Below, in pieces: positions 36,719 to 47,208 of a stretch of DNA of 64,000 bases. Position 1 is the stretch's first letter, and each line of letters begins with the position of its first letter. Below the pieces are notes generated by a model. It ran no database searches, was not told the origin of the DNA, and worked only from the letters and a program-made list of their open reading frames with translations. Source of the stretch: Alsobacter sp045348435 (GTDB taxonomy: Bacteria > Pseudomonadota > Alphaproteobacteria > Rhizobiales > Beijerinckiaceae); assembly GCF_045348435.1 (NCBI RefSeq), contig NZ_CP157484.1, positions 1,178,001-1,242,000 on the forward strand. The letters are read 5' to 3'. A program made the translations under genes and the position numbers.

Positions 36719-37059
36719 GACCGATCTCCCGATGTGATTGACATGGCCGCCGTCCGAGAATGTGGCGTCCAGTGCCGCAACCGCTGGGCACCTCGTCACC
36801 ATGTCGAAGTCGGCGCAGCGCGCCCAGTCGGCTTTCCGCAGTACACAGCGCCGTGGATTTATTCATGATTGGTCGGAAGGATTACGTCACCTGGCGCGTC
36901 TTGAGGCCACACTTGGACCGTTAACGCCTGCATTGCGGCAAACCCCGCCGAATTAAACCAATGCGCGACTCCCAACGGCCAGTCGGCGAGGCCCACCGGT
37001 CAGGTACGGCAGCGAGCTCATCACTTTGGGGATGATCGGCCAGGCCGGCGAGTCCGGGG

Positions 37060-38637
37060 TCAACTCAGGATGCTGTGATGGGCGAGGTCGCTGAGCGACA
37101 GCCGAACGCCCACAAGCTGGGCCACCTCCACGACTTGGCCGTCGGGCCCAATAGCGGCGCTGATGATGGTGTCGCCGCTTTTGGTCACGACGCTCAGGAC
37201 CTGGGTGAGATCGCGCGGCCGCCCCGTCCACTCCGTGGCCGCCAGGGCGGGCCTGAGGTCCAGAACGTCCCGGCGCCCCGCGCTGAAATCGTAGATCCGG
37301 TCATATCCGGCCCCGGCGTCGATCACGTAAGTGTCGGCGCCGCGCGCGCCATAGATTGCGTTGTAAGTGAGCGCTCCGCCGGGATTGACGACATTGCCTG
37401 AGCCGGACAGGCGAACGACGTCGTCGCCGCTGCCGGTCACGATCCAATTGCCGCCCGAACCCAAGAGCTTAATTGTATCGCCGCCATCTCCCGCGACGAT
37501 CACCGCATGGTCGACATGGACGCCGCCGACCACGTTCTTGCCGTTCCCGAGCACGACCGTGTTGTAGGATCCGGCGATCTCGACGGCGTTGTCGCCGTCG
37601 CCGGCGACGATGGTCGAAAAGCCTTGAACCGCCTTGATGCTGTTGGATCCATCGCCGGCCACCACGGTGTCGAAACCGCCCTTCAGCTGCGCGCCATGCT
37701 GGGCTGACGGAGCTGGACCGTGCTTGCCGACCCCGCCGGGAGTCGGGCCGTTGCCGTTCGAATTGCCGTTATTGAACCCAATATTCCCCACTCCATTGCC
37801 GGCGCCGCTGTCAGGGCCGGCATTGTTGTTGCCGTTATTGTTGCCGTTGAAGGCGCCCAGATTGAAATCGCCGTTGTGGCCGCCGCTCGACGGATCGGGC
37901 GTGTTCAGGCCATTGAGATTTCCATTGAAGGCGCCGATATTGCCGTTGCCGTTGTCGTATCCGCCATTGGCGTTGCCGTTAAAGACCCCGATATTGTGGG
38001 TGCCGTTGGTGGGCGAGGCGTTAGCCAAGCCACTGAAAGCGCCGATATTGCCCGTGCCGGCGCTGAAGGCTCCGACGCTGGACGCCGCTGCCGGCTGGAG
38101 CAGAGCTGCGTGATGAGGGCCGCCGCCGGAGAGGCCCAGGGTGGCCTTGAAGACAGGATCATAGGCCACTGTGGCGATGCCATGGGCCAGAGACAGCGTC
38201 GCCGTCGCGTCGCCCGCGACCACGACGTTGTCCCCGTTTCCGAGAACGACCGTGTTGAAGGCGCCTTTCAGATCGACATGGGCGGGTCCGTCGCCGAGCG
38301 CCAGCGTGCTCAGGCCGGTCCCGCCGCGAACCGTCACGGCGCCGCCGGACTGCGGATCGGCCAGGACGACATTGCCATAGCCCTGCAGATCAAGATCCGC
38401 GCTGGCGGAGCCCAAAAGAGCCACCGTCCCCGGCTGCGCGGCGCTGTTGACCGTCACCGTGAAGGTCGGCTGCGCTGGCCCGCCGTGCGGGTGCGGCGCG
38501 GCGAGAGCCGGTGAATTCGTCGGTGACCCATGGCCGCCAGCGTCGGGGAGGGACGTCTCCGGGCGGGACGAGCGGGTGAACGCGTCGGGGTTGCGGGCGG
38601 ACGTGTCACGGTCGCGCGTGGACGAAGATTTACCCAC
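37060..38637 (-). CDS. Large repeat protein: solenoid repeats, internal Asn-Gly block, RTX-like C-terminus
   Basis: 525 aa, GTG start with GGGAGGG 5 nt upstream (the ATG at 38697 is weaker). There is no signal peptide. Residues about 60-170 and 310-430 carry 18-19-residue repeats of the type FDTVVAGDGSNSIKAVQG, FSTIVAGDGDNAVEIAGS, YNTVVLGNGKNVVGGV, suggesting a beta-roll or beta-helix. Between them, about 190-297 is an Asn-Gly block (NIGAFNGNLNG, FNLGAFNGNNNGNNN) like the neighbouring small proteins. The C-terminus (YDRIYDFSAGRRDVLDLRPA) matches the end of RTX-type proteins secreted by type I systems. This points to a secreted surface or matrix protein; the exporter could be the pair at 50-53 kb. 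Confidence 0.75.
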   Translation of the reverse strand: MGKSSSTRDRDTSARNPDAFTRSSRPETSLPDAGGHGSPTNSPALAAPHPHGGPAQPTFTVTVNSAAQPGTVALLGSASADLDLQGYGNVVLADPQSGGAVTVRGGTGLSTLALGDGPAHVDLKGAFNTVVLGNGDNVVVAGDATATLSLAHGIATVAYDPVFKATLGLSGGGPHHAALLQPAAASSVGAFSAGTGNIGAFSGLANASPTNGTHNIGVFNGNANGGYDNGNGNIGAFNGNLNGLNTPDPSSGGHNGDFNLGAFNGNNNGNNNAGPDSGAGNGVGNIGFNNGNSNGNGPTPGGVGKHGPAPSAQHGAQLKGGFDTVVAGDGSNSIKAVQGFSTIVAGDGDNAVEIAGSYNTVVLGNGKNVVGGVHVDHAVIVAGDGGDTIKLLGSGGNWIVTGSGDDVVRLSGSGNVVNPGGALTYNAIYGARGADTYVIDAGAGYDRIYDFSAGRRDVLDLRPALAATEWTGRPRDLTQVLSVVTKSGDTIISAAIGPDGQVVEVAQLVGVRLSLSDLAHHSILS

Positions 38638-39027
38638 GGTTCCCTCCCCCTGCCGGATGGACGAAAAGACGTAGTATTCGACAGTCCCAATCTGCAATTT
38701 GAAGAATGAGGCAGTAATCCTCGCCTGTCAAAGCTTAAAGTGACGCCAATTTCAGATGCTAACCTGCGCGCCGTACACTTCGCTGTCCGCCCCCCGAGCG
38801 GCGCAGGCGACGAGTGGGCCAGGCGCGCCCCTCAAGGCTCGATCAAGACGTACGTCCAAAGGACGGTTGGCGTCCGCTGCCGGTCGGATAATGATGAGAT
38901 CTTGCGGCGGACGCGGATCGCGGCGGGGCCATAAGCCGGGATGGGGTCGGGGCGCATCGGTCCGCCCGTCTGTAAGCGACGCTCAGCTTTGCGCATGCCT
39001 TTTTACGCTCAGAAGGACCGGCGAACC
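38638..39027. promoter_or_regulatory. Divergent intergenic region between two Asn-Gly repeat genes
   Basis: 390 bp separating the leftward 525-residue repeat gene from the rightward 122-residue repeat gene. Promoters for both should lie here. No operator or sigma-factor consensus could be assigned, and no gene is seen in it. Confidence 0.4.
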
Positions 39028-39396
39028 ATGACTACGATCACAACCGCCATCGTCGCCTGTTCCCTGCTCGGCTGGTTTCAACAGGGTTTGACGTTTCCGG
39101 CCGGCCCGATGGAGTTCGGAGCGCCCTTGCCCGGGTTCGCCGCCCAAAGCGGCGGGGGCAATGGCAATGGCAATGGAAATGGCAATGTGGGCAACGGCAA
39201 CGGCAACGGCAATGTGGGCAACGGTAATGGCAACGGCAATGCCGGAAACAATAATGGAAATGGCAATGTCGGCAACGGCAACGGCAACGGCTTCGCCTCT
39301 GACAACAACGGCAATGGGCCATTGGCCGGTGCGGAGGCGTGGTGGAGCGGGCCGGCGGCGTCACAACCGGAATGCGCCACCGCCCCTGGCGGATAG
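39028..39396 (+). CDS. Asn-Gly repeat protein 4 with N-terminal export signal
   Basis: 122 aa. The N-terminus MTTITTAIVACSLLGWFQQG is hydrophobic and probably a signal sequence. Residues about 45-95 are tandem GNGNGNGNVGN-type repeats (N-V/A-G-N-G-N-G-N-G), simpler than in the other three proteins. A short tail with Trp-Trp and Cys follows (AEAWWSGPAASQPECATAPGG). AAGGA lies about 10 nt before the ATG. The opposite orientation to the other three repeat genes shows it is not simply an operon member. Homology among the four is inferred from the shared repeat; low complexity alone could also explain it. Confidence 0.65.
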   Translation: MTTITTAIVACSLLGWFQQGLTFPAGPMEFGAPLPGFAAQSGGGNGNGNGNGNVGNGNGNGNVGNGNGNGNAGNNNGNGNVGNGNGNGFASDNNGNGPLAGAEAWWSGPAASQPECATAPGG

Positions 39397-40217
39397 AGCC
39401 AGGACCGTGGCGGGGTTGGGGAGAGCCGCTGATGCAAGCGAGGGGCTTAATCAGCCCTCCCGCCGCGATCGGAAACGCGTCTATTCTGGTCCAGGAGAGT
39501 TGCTCGCGGAAACGGCGTGGGCGACAGGCGACCGCAAACGGGCGCTTGCAAGGTTTGCGGAGCCGAGCTTGAACATGCGGAGCGCTTTCTCCCCAGCGCT
39601 GAAATGCGCGCGGCCGCGGCAACTTGCAAGCCCCGTCACATTGCAACCCACGTCACATTCAACACGCGCGTGGGCCGCTCATGTGTCGGTTTGGCCGAAT
39701 TGGCAAGAGGATCGCGAAACCTTGCTTGGCGCAGCATGTGGGTCGGTCCGCCGGCAGGGGGACGCATAGGCGCAAACCGAGGTGTTCCAAGCCGGCCAAC
39801 ACGGCCATGAGAGGCCAGCTCCGCCGCTTGGTCACAGGCGCCGTTACGCAAGGGGCGACCCGCACCCGAATACGACCCCGAATACGCTGATGGCTGTTCT
39901 TCGCCGTCGCGACGAAGTCTTCCGCATAGATACGTCGGAGCGCTAGCTGGGCGAACACCTCGGCCCGCAGTTGCTGGAAGCGCTCGGAATTGGCCACGGC
40001 GCCCCCGCAAGCGCAGTCGAAGGCCTTGGCGCGCCGGAGCGCCTAAACCGTCGGCAAAGCCGCCGGCCCATTGACACACCAGGGTTCCGGCCGGCGCCTC
40101 GCGAGCTGCATTCCGCCGCCGACGCCCTGGAGAAGATCACGGGCGTTGGGCCGGTTGGCATTCGCACCCAGGTCGCTCAACATCCTCCCCAGCTGTCGCG
40201 AGTGCGATCGGCATCGT
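39397..40217. other. Gene-poor stretch upstream of the phosphoesterase operon
   Basis: No family motif on either strand. A leftward GTG frame at 39659-39997 begins VANSERFQQLRAEVFAQLAL with a GGGGGC context and reads like protein for about 35 residues, then turns Pro/Arg-rich. It may be a remnant of a small gene, and I do not call it. Confidence 0.4.
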
Positions 40218-40245
40218 GGAATAAATCGCTCCTTCGGACGGTCTT
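40218..40245 (+). promoter_or_regulatory. Candidate ECF-type promoter of the phosphoesterase-sigma operon
   Basis: GGAATA at 40218-40223 and CGGTC/GTCTT at 40239-40245, about 15-17 nt apart, resemble the GGAA(T)-spacer-CGTC/GTT pattern of many ECF sigma factors. It lies about 50 bp before the operon start. ECF operons are often autoregulated, which makes it plausible, but this is a single eye-match. Confidence 0.3.
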
Positions 40246-40292
40246 GATCTGTGTGGGACACGAGGTCCCGCGCAACAGACCCGGAGGCGATC

Positions 40293-41252
40293 ATGAGCGG
40301 CCCAACCGAACTGACACCTGCGCCCGACGCGGACGGCATTGATCGGCGCGGCTTGCTCGAATGCATGACGTGGGCGGGAACCGGAGCGCTCTGGACGCTC
40401 GCGGGTGGCCTGCCCCAGGCCATCGCCCTCGACAAAGCCGTCGCGGCGCAGGCGCCGGCACAGCCCTTCACCTTCCTGCAAATCAGCGATAGCCATATCG
40501 GCTTTGACAAGCCGGCCAACCCGGACGCGCTCGACACGCTTCGTGAGGCCATCGATCGGATCAAGGCGCTTCCGAGCAAGCCCGCCTTCATGATCCACAC
40601 GGGCGACATCAGCCACCTGTCGAAAGACAAGGAGTTCGACGACGCCGAAAAGCTCATTCAGGACGCCGGATTGCCCGTGTTCTACGTGCCCGGCGAGCAC
40701 GACCTGCTCGATGACGAACAGGGCAAGTCCTATCTGGCGCGCTTCGGCGGCAAGGCGAAGGGAGCCGGCTGGTACAGCTTCGATCTCAACGGCGTTCACT
40801 ATATCGGCCTGGTCAACGTCGTGAACCTGAAGGCGGGAGGCCTCGGCGCTCTCGGCGCCGACCAATTGCAATGGCTGGAGCAGGACGTCGCGGGGCTGTC
40901 CTCCTCGGCCCCGATCGTCGTTTTCGCCCACATCCCGCTGTGGACCATCGCCCCGGAATGGGGATGGGGGACCGCCGACAGCGCGCAAGCCCTTGCCCTG
41001 CTCAGACGCTTCGGCTCGGTGACGGTGCTCAACGGGCACATTCACCAGGTCATGCAGAAGGTGGAAGGCAACGTGGCCTTCCACACGGCTCGGTCGACGG
41101 CCTTCCCGCAGCCGGCCCCCGGAACGGCCGCGTCGCCCGGTCCCCTGAAGGTTCCGGCAGGCGACTTGCGGAAATATCTGGGCGTCGCGACCGTTGATTT
41201 CGTCCGCGTGAACCAGCCGCTCGCCATCATTGACAAGCCGTTGGCCGGCTGA
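40293..41252 (+). CDS. Tat-exported metallophosphoesterase (calcineurin-like)
   Basis: 319 aa. The twin-arginine signal is DRRGLLECMTWAGTGALWTL, with cleavage near AVAAQA. The metal-site motifs are in order: DSHIGFD (D-x-H), HTGDISH (GD), PGEHDLLDD (GEHD where GNHD is usual), VVFAHIPLW (His) and NGHIHQ (GHxH). The enzyme hydrolyses phosphoesters in the periplasm; the substrate is unknown. The Asn-to-Glu change in GNHD occurs in some subfamilies. GGAGG 6 nt before the ATG fixes the start at MSGPTEL. First gene of a five-gene operon with a cupredoxin and an ECF sigma/anti-sigma pair. Confidence 0.88.
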   Translation: MSGPTELTPAPDADGIDRRGLLECMTWAGTGALWTLAGGLPQAIALDKAVAAQAPAQPFTFLQISDSHIGFDKPANPDALDTLREAIDRIKALPSKPAFMIHTGDISHLSKDKEFDDAEKLIQDAGLPVFYVPGEHDLLDDEQGKSYLARFGGKAKGAGWYSFDLNGVHYIGLVNVVNLKAGGLGALGADQLQWLEQDVAGLSSSAPIVVFAHIPLWTIAPEWGWGTADSAQALALLRRFGSVTVLNGHIHQVMQKVEGNVAFHTARSTAFPQPAPGTAASPGPLKVPAGDLRKYLGVATVDFVRVNQPLAIIDKPLAG

Positions 41253-41255
41253 GGC

Positions 41256-41642
41256 ATGGTCGTCATGATTACAAAAAGGATGCGTTTCGCTCCGCTCGGA
41301 TGCGGGCTCGCCGCCGTCCTGGCCTGGGAGGCGGCGGGAGCGCCCGTGGGCGCCGCCCAGGAGAAGGTGGCCGCCCAGGCGCCCCCGCCGGTCGAGATCA
41401 CCATCGACAACTTCACATTCACGCCAACGGAGATCACGATCTCCCCCGGCACGACGGTGAGGTGGGTCAATCACGACGACATCCCGCATACGGTGGTGGA
41501 GGCGGAGAAGTCGTTCAAGTCGAAGACGCTGGATACCGACGACAGCTTCTCCATGACCTTCAAGTCGACAGGAAGTATTGTCTATTTCTGCTCCCTTCAT
41601 CCTCACATGACCGGCAAGGTCATCGTGAAATCTGGCTCTTAG
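41256..41642 (+). CDS. Periplasmic cupredoxin (amicyanin/pseudoazurin-like)
   Basis: 128 aa with a signal sequence (LGCGLAAVLAWEAAGAPVGA). Type 1 copper ligands are visible: His78 in DDIPHTV, Cys112, His115 and Met118 in YFCSLHPHM. The beta-sandwich strands ITIDNFTFTPTEITISPGTT and VRWVNHDD are typical. It shuttles single electrons in the periplasm, so it may serve redox sensing or metal defence with the sigma factor downstream. It starts 3 nt after the phosphoesterase stop; ATGs at 41265 and 41280 are alternatives. Confidence 0.9.
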   Translation: MVVMITKRMRFAPLGCGLAAVLAWEAAGAPVGAAQEKVAAQAPPPVEITIDNFTFTPTEITISPGTTVRWVNHDDIPHTVVEAEKSFKSKTLDTDDSFSMTFKSTGSIVYFCSLHPHMTGKVIVKSGS

Positions 41643-41662
41643 ACACCGCCGGAGCCTCTGTC

Positions 41663-41893
41663 ATGATGGACGATCCGGACGACGACCGCCATCCATGGTC
41701 CGGCGCCGTCGCGACCCTGGGCGTGTGGGCCTGCGCGTTCCTCGGCCTGGTGGCCATGGGCCATCGGGGTCCGCCAGCCCTGAGCGAGCCTACCGTCGTG
41801 GTGGCGCCCTGCGGACGGCTTGATCCGGGTGCGGAGGCGATGCGGCCGCCCCGTCACGACTTCCGCTCGACAGAGGAGGTCCGTGCCTCATGA
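41663..41893 (+). CDS. Small single-span membrane protein in the ECF operon
   Basis: 76 aa, lying inside a longer open frame but with its own start (MMDDPDDDRHPW), GGAG 9 nt upstream and an ATGA overlap with the sigma gene. It has an acidic N-terminus, one membrane helix (GAVATLGVWACAFLGLVAMG, about 14-33), then a Pro-rich tail with one Cys. No family recognised. The tight packing between the cupredoxin and the sigma factor argues that it is real. Confidence 0.6.
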   Translation: MMDDPDDDRHPWSGAVATLGVWACAFLGLVAMGHRGPPALSEPTVVVAPCGRLDPGAEAMRPPRHDFRSTEEVRAS

Positions 41894-42615
41894 GCGCCGC
41901 TGACGTCGCCTGTTCGTCGCCTGCCTTCGCGCCGCGCGGGGCGGCCGGCCTTCCGAGGAGCCCATCGGCGCTCGGGACCTCCGCCGCCCTCATTCATCGC
42001 GCCGTGCAGGGCGTCGGGGCGATGGCTCGCCGCTTCGCCGGCGTCCTGCAGGCAAGGACGGCTCCGGCCAGTTCGTCGCCCGACTTCGAGACGGAGGCCC
42101 TGCCTCATCTCGACGCCGTCTACAACCTCGCCCGCTATCTCTGCCGCGACCCCGACCGGGCCGAGGACATCGTGCAGGAGGCCTATCTGCGCGCCTTCCG
42201 CGGCTGGTCCGAGTTCCGGGGCGGCAGCGTGCGCGCGTGGCTCTTCGCCATCGTGCGCCATTGCCACCTCTCGCTGCGGGAGCGGGACCGGCGGGGCGCG
42301 GCGCCGGTCGCAAGCCGAAGCCCGGGCGAGGGCGACGACGGCGAGGACGACCCCGTTCTGGGCCTCCCGGCCGAGGGCGATCCCGAACTCGCCTTGTTGC
42401 GCAAGGATGAGGACGCATTGGTCCGCCGAATCCTCGACGTCCTCCCCGACGACGCCCGCGAGATCCTGGTGTTGAGAGACATCGAAGACTGTTCCTACCG
42501 CGAGATCGCCGACGTGCTGGGCGTGCCGATCGGCACGGTGATGTCGCGGATCTCGCGCGCACGACGAGCCTTCGCGCGGCGCTGGGCCACCATCATGCAA
42601 GGCGCCGCGCGATGA
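41890..42615 (+). CDS. ECF-type RNA polymerase sigma factor
   Basis: 241 aa. Region 2 spans about 60-125: PHLDAVYNLARYLCRDPDRA, EDIVQEAYLRAFRGW and RAWLFAIVRHCHLS. Region 4 spans about 175-235: LPDDAREILVLRDIEDCSYR, EIADVLGVPIGTVMSRISRA. The N-terminus is about 55 residues longer than the sigma core and is basic and Ala/Pro-rich; a later start, for example at about 42000, is possible. The downstream anti-sigma factor starts within its stop (ATGA), the usual arrangement for a membrane-controlled ECF pair. Confidence 0.92.
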   Translation: MSAADVACSSPAFAPRGAAGLPRSPSALGTSAALIHRAVQGVGAMARRFAGVLQARTAPASSSPDFETEALPHLDAVYNLARYLCRDPDRAEDIVQEAYLRAFRGWSEFRGGSVRAWLFAIVRHCHLSLRERDRRGAAPVASRSPGEGDDGEDDPVLGLPAEGDPELALLRKDEDALVRRILDVLPDDAREILVLRDIEDCSYREIADVLGVPIGTVMSRISRARRAFARRWATIMQGAAR

Positions 42616-43421
42616 CCGATCGGGAGACCTGCTCGCAGTGGCGCCCGCTGCTGGACGCCTTCGCCGACGGCGAACTGGACGCCGCCCATGCGCTCGGATG
42701 CGAGGAGCACTTCGAGGCCTGCGCGGCCTGCGCGTCGATGCTGCGCTCCATCCGGGCGACGAGGGCCGCCCTGGCGGCCCCCGGCCTGCGCCACGCGGCG
42801 CCGGTCTCTTTGCGCGCCCGGATCGAGGCCGCCCTGGCAGCCGAACGGTCCGGATCGACGGCGGGGAGGCGGCGTTCCCCGCCTGCCGCCGGCACCTGGC
42901 GTGCGGGCCTCGGGCGCTGGTCGCTGGCCTCGTCCGCGGGCCTCCTGGCCGCCAGCCTGTTGGTCATGACGCTGACATGGCGCGCGGTCCCGGGGCTCGA
43001 GGCCGGACTCGTCGAGAGCCATGTCCGCTCTCTGCAGGTGAGCCATCTCACCGACGTCGCCACGTCCGACCAGCACACGGTCAAGCCGTGGTTCAACGGC
43101 AAGGTCGACTTCGCTCCGCCCGTCGTCGACCTGAGCGGGCAGGGGTTCCCGCTGGCGGGAGGGCGCCTCGACTATGTCGCGGGGCGTCCTGTCGCGGCGC
43201 TCGTCTATCGCCGGAACGGCCATCTCATCAACCTCTTTATCTGGCCGGCTTCGGACGCCCAACGCCGCACGGTCCATCGGGATGGATACAACCTGCTGGG
43301 CTGGGCCCATGCCGGCCTCGCGTTCTGGGCCGTGTCGGATCTCGGCGCGAACGAGCTGAGCCGCTTCCGGCAGGCGTTCGAGGAGACGGACCCGGACAAT
43401 CCCAAGCCGCCGCCTAGGTGA
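42612..43421 (+). CDS. Zinc-binding transmembrane anti-sigma factor
   Basis: 269 aa. The N-terminal cytoplasmic anti-sigma domain has H33-x3-C37-x2-C40 (ALGCEEHFEACAACASML), the ZAS motif that coordinates zinc and can sense redox change. One membrane helix (SLASSAGLLAASLLVMTLTW, about 107-126) leads to a periplasmic domain of about 140 residues (VKPWFNGKVDFAPPVVDLSG, RNGHLINLFIWPA), a motif widespread in such anti-sigma factors. It holds the sigma factor inactive until a periplasmic or oxidative signal; the cupredoxin and phosphoesterase are natural regulon members. Confidence 0.92.
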   Translation: MTDRETCSQWRPLLDAFADGELDAAHALGCEEHFEACAACASMLRSIRATRAALAAPGLRHAAPVSLRARIEAALAAERSGSTAGRRRSPPAAGTWRAGLGRWSLASSAGLLAASLLVMTLTWRAVPGLEAGLVESHVRSLQVSHLTDVATSDQHTVKPWFNGKVDFAPPVVDLSGQGFPLAGGRLDYVAGRPVAALVYRRNGHLINLFIWPASDAQRRTVHRDGYNLLGWAHAGLAFWAVSDLGANELSRFRQAFEETDPDNPKPPPR

Positions 43422-43584
43422 ACGGGCGTCGATCTGGCGGAAGCCGTTACGCCGCGACGGAGCCAGGCCGGCCGGACATCCTGTCGCCCTTGGCGCTTTG
43501 AGCTTGAAGGCCGTGCGCTTGGGCGCGACATTCAGGTTTCGACGATCGAAAACGCTGCGTGGGGGACAGAAGAGGGAGACAGTC

Positions 43585-44226
43585 ATGAGCCAAGCTGTGA
43601 TCTACGGCCCCGACTACAGCACCTATGTCCGCACCGTACGGCTCTGTTTTGAAGAGAAGGGCGCGCCCTACGAGCTGGCGCCGGTTCATATTCTCGGCGG
43701 CGAGGCTCAGGACCCCGCCTATCTTCGCAAGCACCCCTTCGCGAAGGTCCCCGCCTTCCAGCATGACGGGCTGGAGCTTTACGAGACGGATGCGATTGCG
43801 CGCTACGTCGACGCCGTGTTCCCCGGAAAGGCGCTTCAGCCTGCCGACGCGAAGGCGGCGGCGCGCATGAACCAGGCGGTCAGCATCGTGAACTCCTACG
43901 CCTATGGGGCGATCGTGGGGAAGCTCGCGTGGCAGCGCCTGATCGTGCCTATGATGGGCGGCGCGGCGGACGAGAGCGTGATCGAGGCGTCAAAACCGAT
44001 GGTGAGCCGCTGCCTGTCCGAGTTCGAACGGATCCGGGGCAACGACCGCTACCTGGCCGGGTCCGAGATCACGCTGGCGGACCTCTTCCTGGCGCCGATC
44101 TTCGCCTACTTTGTCATGACGCCGGAGGCGGCCGACCTCCTGGCCGACCACCCCGGGCTTCAGCATTGGTGGAGCGAGATCAGCGCCCGACCGTCCATGC
44201 AGGCCACCGCGCCGAAGATGGGCTAA
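43585..44226 (+). CDS. Glutathione S-transferase family protein
   Basis: 213 aa. The N-terminal thioredoxin-like domain (AVIYGPDYSTYVRTVRLCFE, then KHPFAKVPAF with the cis-Pro, and LYETDAIARYVD with the glutathione gamma-Glu site) is followed by an all-helical C-terminal domain (YLAGSEITLADLFLAPIF). It conjugates glutathione to electrophiles or acts as a stress enzyme. GGGAG is 7 nt before the ATG giving MSQAVIY; the longer frame from 43498 adds 29 non-conserved residues. It may respond to the same stress as groES-groEL downstream, but it has its own gap. Confidence 0.9.
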   Translation: MSQAVIYGPDYSTYVRTVRLCFEEKGAPYELAPVHILGGEAQDPAYLRKHPFAKVPAFQHDGLELYETDAIARYVDAVFPGKALQPADAKAAARMNQAVSIVNSYAYGAIVGKLAWQRLIVPMMGGAADESVIEASKPMVSRCLSEFERIRGNDRYLAGSEITLADLFLAPIFAYFVMTPEAADLLADHPGLQHWWSEISARPSMQATAPKMG

Positions 44227-44406
44227 CGGCTTCTGCCCATCCTCCAGCAGCGTGACCATCTCGCTCCGAAGCGGCGAAGACGCCTTCAAACCGAGGCGGC
44301 CCTGGGGGCGTCGACATGCAAAGCAGCCTGGCTCCAGGCGGCTTGGCCACCTCAGCGGCGACGTTTCAGCCAGCATCATTCCGCCACGATGGAAGCGTGA
44401 TAGTGC

Positions 44407-44433
44407 TTAGCACTCTCCCGTTCTGAGTGCCAA
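44407..44433 (+). promoter_or_regulatory. CIRCE element (HrcA operator)
   Basis: TTAGCACTC, 9-nt spacer, GAGTGCCAA: the CIRCE consensus TTAGCACTC-N9-GAGTGCTAA with one mismatch (C for T). It lies about 50 bp before groES, in the usual position for HrcA repression of the groESL operon. No hrcA gene is in the window. Confidence 0.93.
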
Positions 44434-44483
44434 AGTTGTGCTCGGCAGCCGTCTGCGCCCCTCGTTCGATGAAGGACAACGCT

Positions 44484-44771
44484 ATGAAGTTCCGTCCCCT
44501 GCACGACCGCGTCGTCGTCCGCCGCCTCGAGTCGGAGGAGAAGACCAAGGGCGGCATCATCATTCCCGACTCCGCCAAGGAGAAGCCCCAGGAGGGCGAG
44601 ATCGTGGCGGCTGGTCCCGGCGCCCGTGACGAGAGCGGCAAGCTCGTCGCCCTCGACGTGAAGGCCGGCGACCGCGTGCTGTTCGGCAAGTGGTCCGGCG
44701 CCGAGGTCAAGATCGACGGTCAGGACCTCCTGATCATGAAGGAGTCCGACATCATGGGCGTCGTCGCCTGA
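44484..44771 (+). CDS. groS: Co-chaperonin GroES
   Basis: 95 aa, MKFRPLHDRVVVRRLESEEK at the start and EVKIDGQDLLIMKESDIMGV at the end, both diagnostic. It forms the heptameric lid of GroEL. The mobile loop KTKGGIIIPDSAKEKP is intact. AAGGA lies 7 nt upstream. Controlled by the CIRCE element and followed by groEL after 53 bp. Confidence 0.98.
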   Translation: MKFRPLHDRVVVRRLESEEKTKGGIIIPDSAKEKPQEGEIVAAGPGARDESGKLVALDVKAGDRVLFGKWSGAEVKIDGQDLLIMKESDIMGVVA

Positions 44772-44824
44772 TCGGACTGCCTCTACCCGCCCTTTCCTGA
44801 ATCCCATTCAAGGAGCATGACGTC

Positions 44825-46462
<1,638 letters not shown>

Positions 46463-46472
46463 CGGGCGAGGG

Positions 46473-46505
46473 GAGCGCGGGAACCTGCTCGGTCTCCCCG
46501 CGCTC
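46473..46505 (+). terminator. Hairpin just after groEL
   Basis: GAGCGCGGG pairs perfectly with CCCGCGCTC around a 15-nt centre, starting 10 bp after the groEL stop. No T run follows, so it may terminate or simply protect the message end. Confidence 0.5.
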
Positions 46506-47208
46506 ACCAAGGCTTCGGATTCAGAGCGAAGCCGCGATGCTCAGGCGGCCTGGATCTTGGGGACCGGTGCAGCGTTCCGCAAGCCAGGATCACCCCGCCG
46601 TTGCCCTTGCCGCCGACCCTCGCGAAACGGACGGCGTCCGAGCAAGCGCCTTCCTGCGTCGGCTCGCTCGGCAGCCCTTCACGAGCCTGCATCGAGATCA
46701 TGCCAGGTCAGGTCGTGGGGCAGTGATGTTGCGGTCTAGGATCACTGTCGCCCAAACCCGTTCTGGCTGGCGCCGGCAAGGCCCGCCTGGGCAGCGCTCC
46801 ACTCCTATGGACAGCGCTCCACTGGCCTCGGTCGAGCCGCCGACCCGACCTCGCTCGGTCTGGACTCTCACGCTCACGGCGCGCGGCTGAAAGCGGCCCG
46901 GCTCGGAGCTCGTTCTGCCTGGCCGGCCTTTGCGGGCTACCAAGCCCGCTGGAGTAGACCCCGGCGGCGCTCCGACGGGGGCAAAGCGCGGTGAGCCGCG
47001 GCGCGACTGAGCGGCCTCGGGCCATACACGGGGTGCAGTCCGCCCGCCGAGCGAAGACGGTGCCGACGCCGACGATGGCTGCGCGCGAACGGCGCCTGGT
47101 CGGGCCTGCAACGGCATGGCCACGCCGGCGCGGCCATGCTAACGGAGGGTTGAAGGAAGCCGTCTCGCCGATGGAGCTCTCCCTCGCATCGGAGCATGCC
47201 GGCCTTTG
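46506..47208. other. Gene-poor stretch between groEL and a kinase pseudogene
   Basis: No recognisable coding signal on either strand; the open frames are Arg/Pro-rich GC artefacts. Confidence 0.5.

Noticed and set aside
39028..39396. Tandem GGCAACGGCAAC-type DNA read as a CRISPR array or simple satellite
   Set aside because: The repeats are short, imperfect, in frame and coding; there are no spacers of uniform length.
39659..39997. Small leftward gene beginning VANSERFQQLRAEVF
   Set aside because: Reads like protein for only about 35 residues and then turns low-complexity; kept as a note in the intergenic entry.
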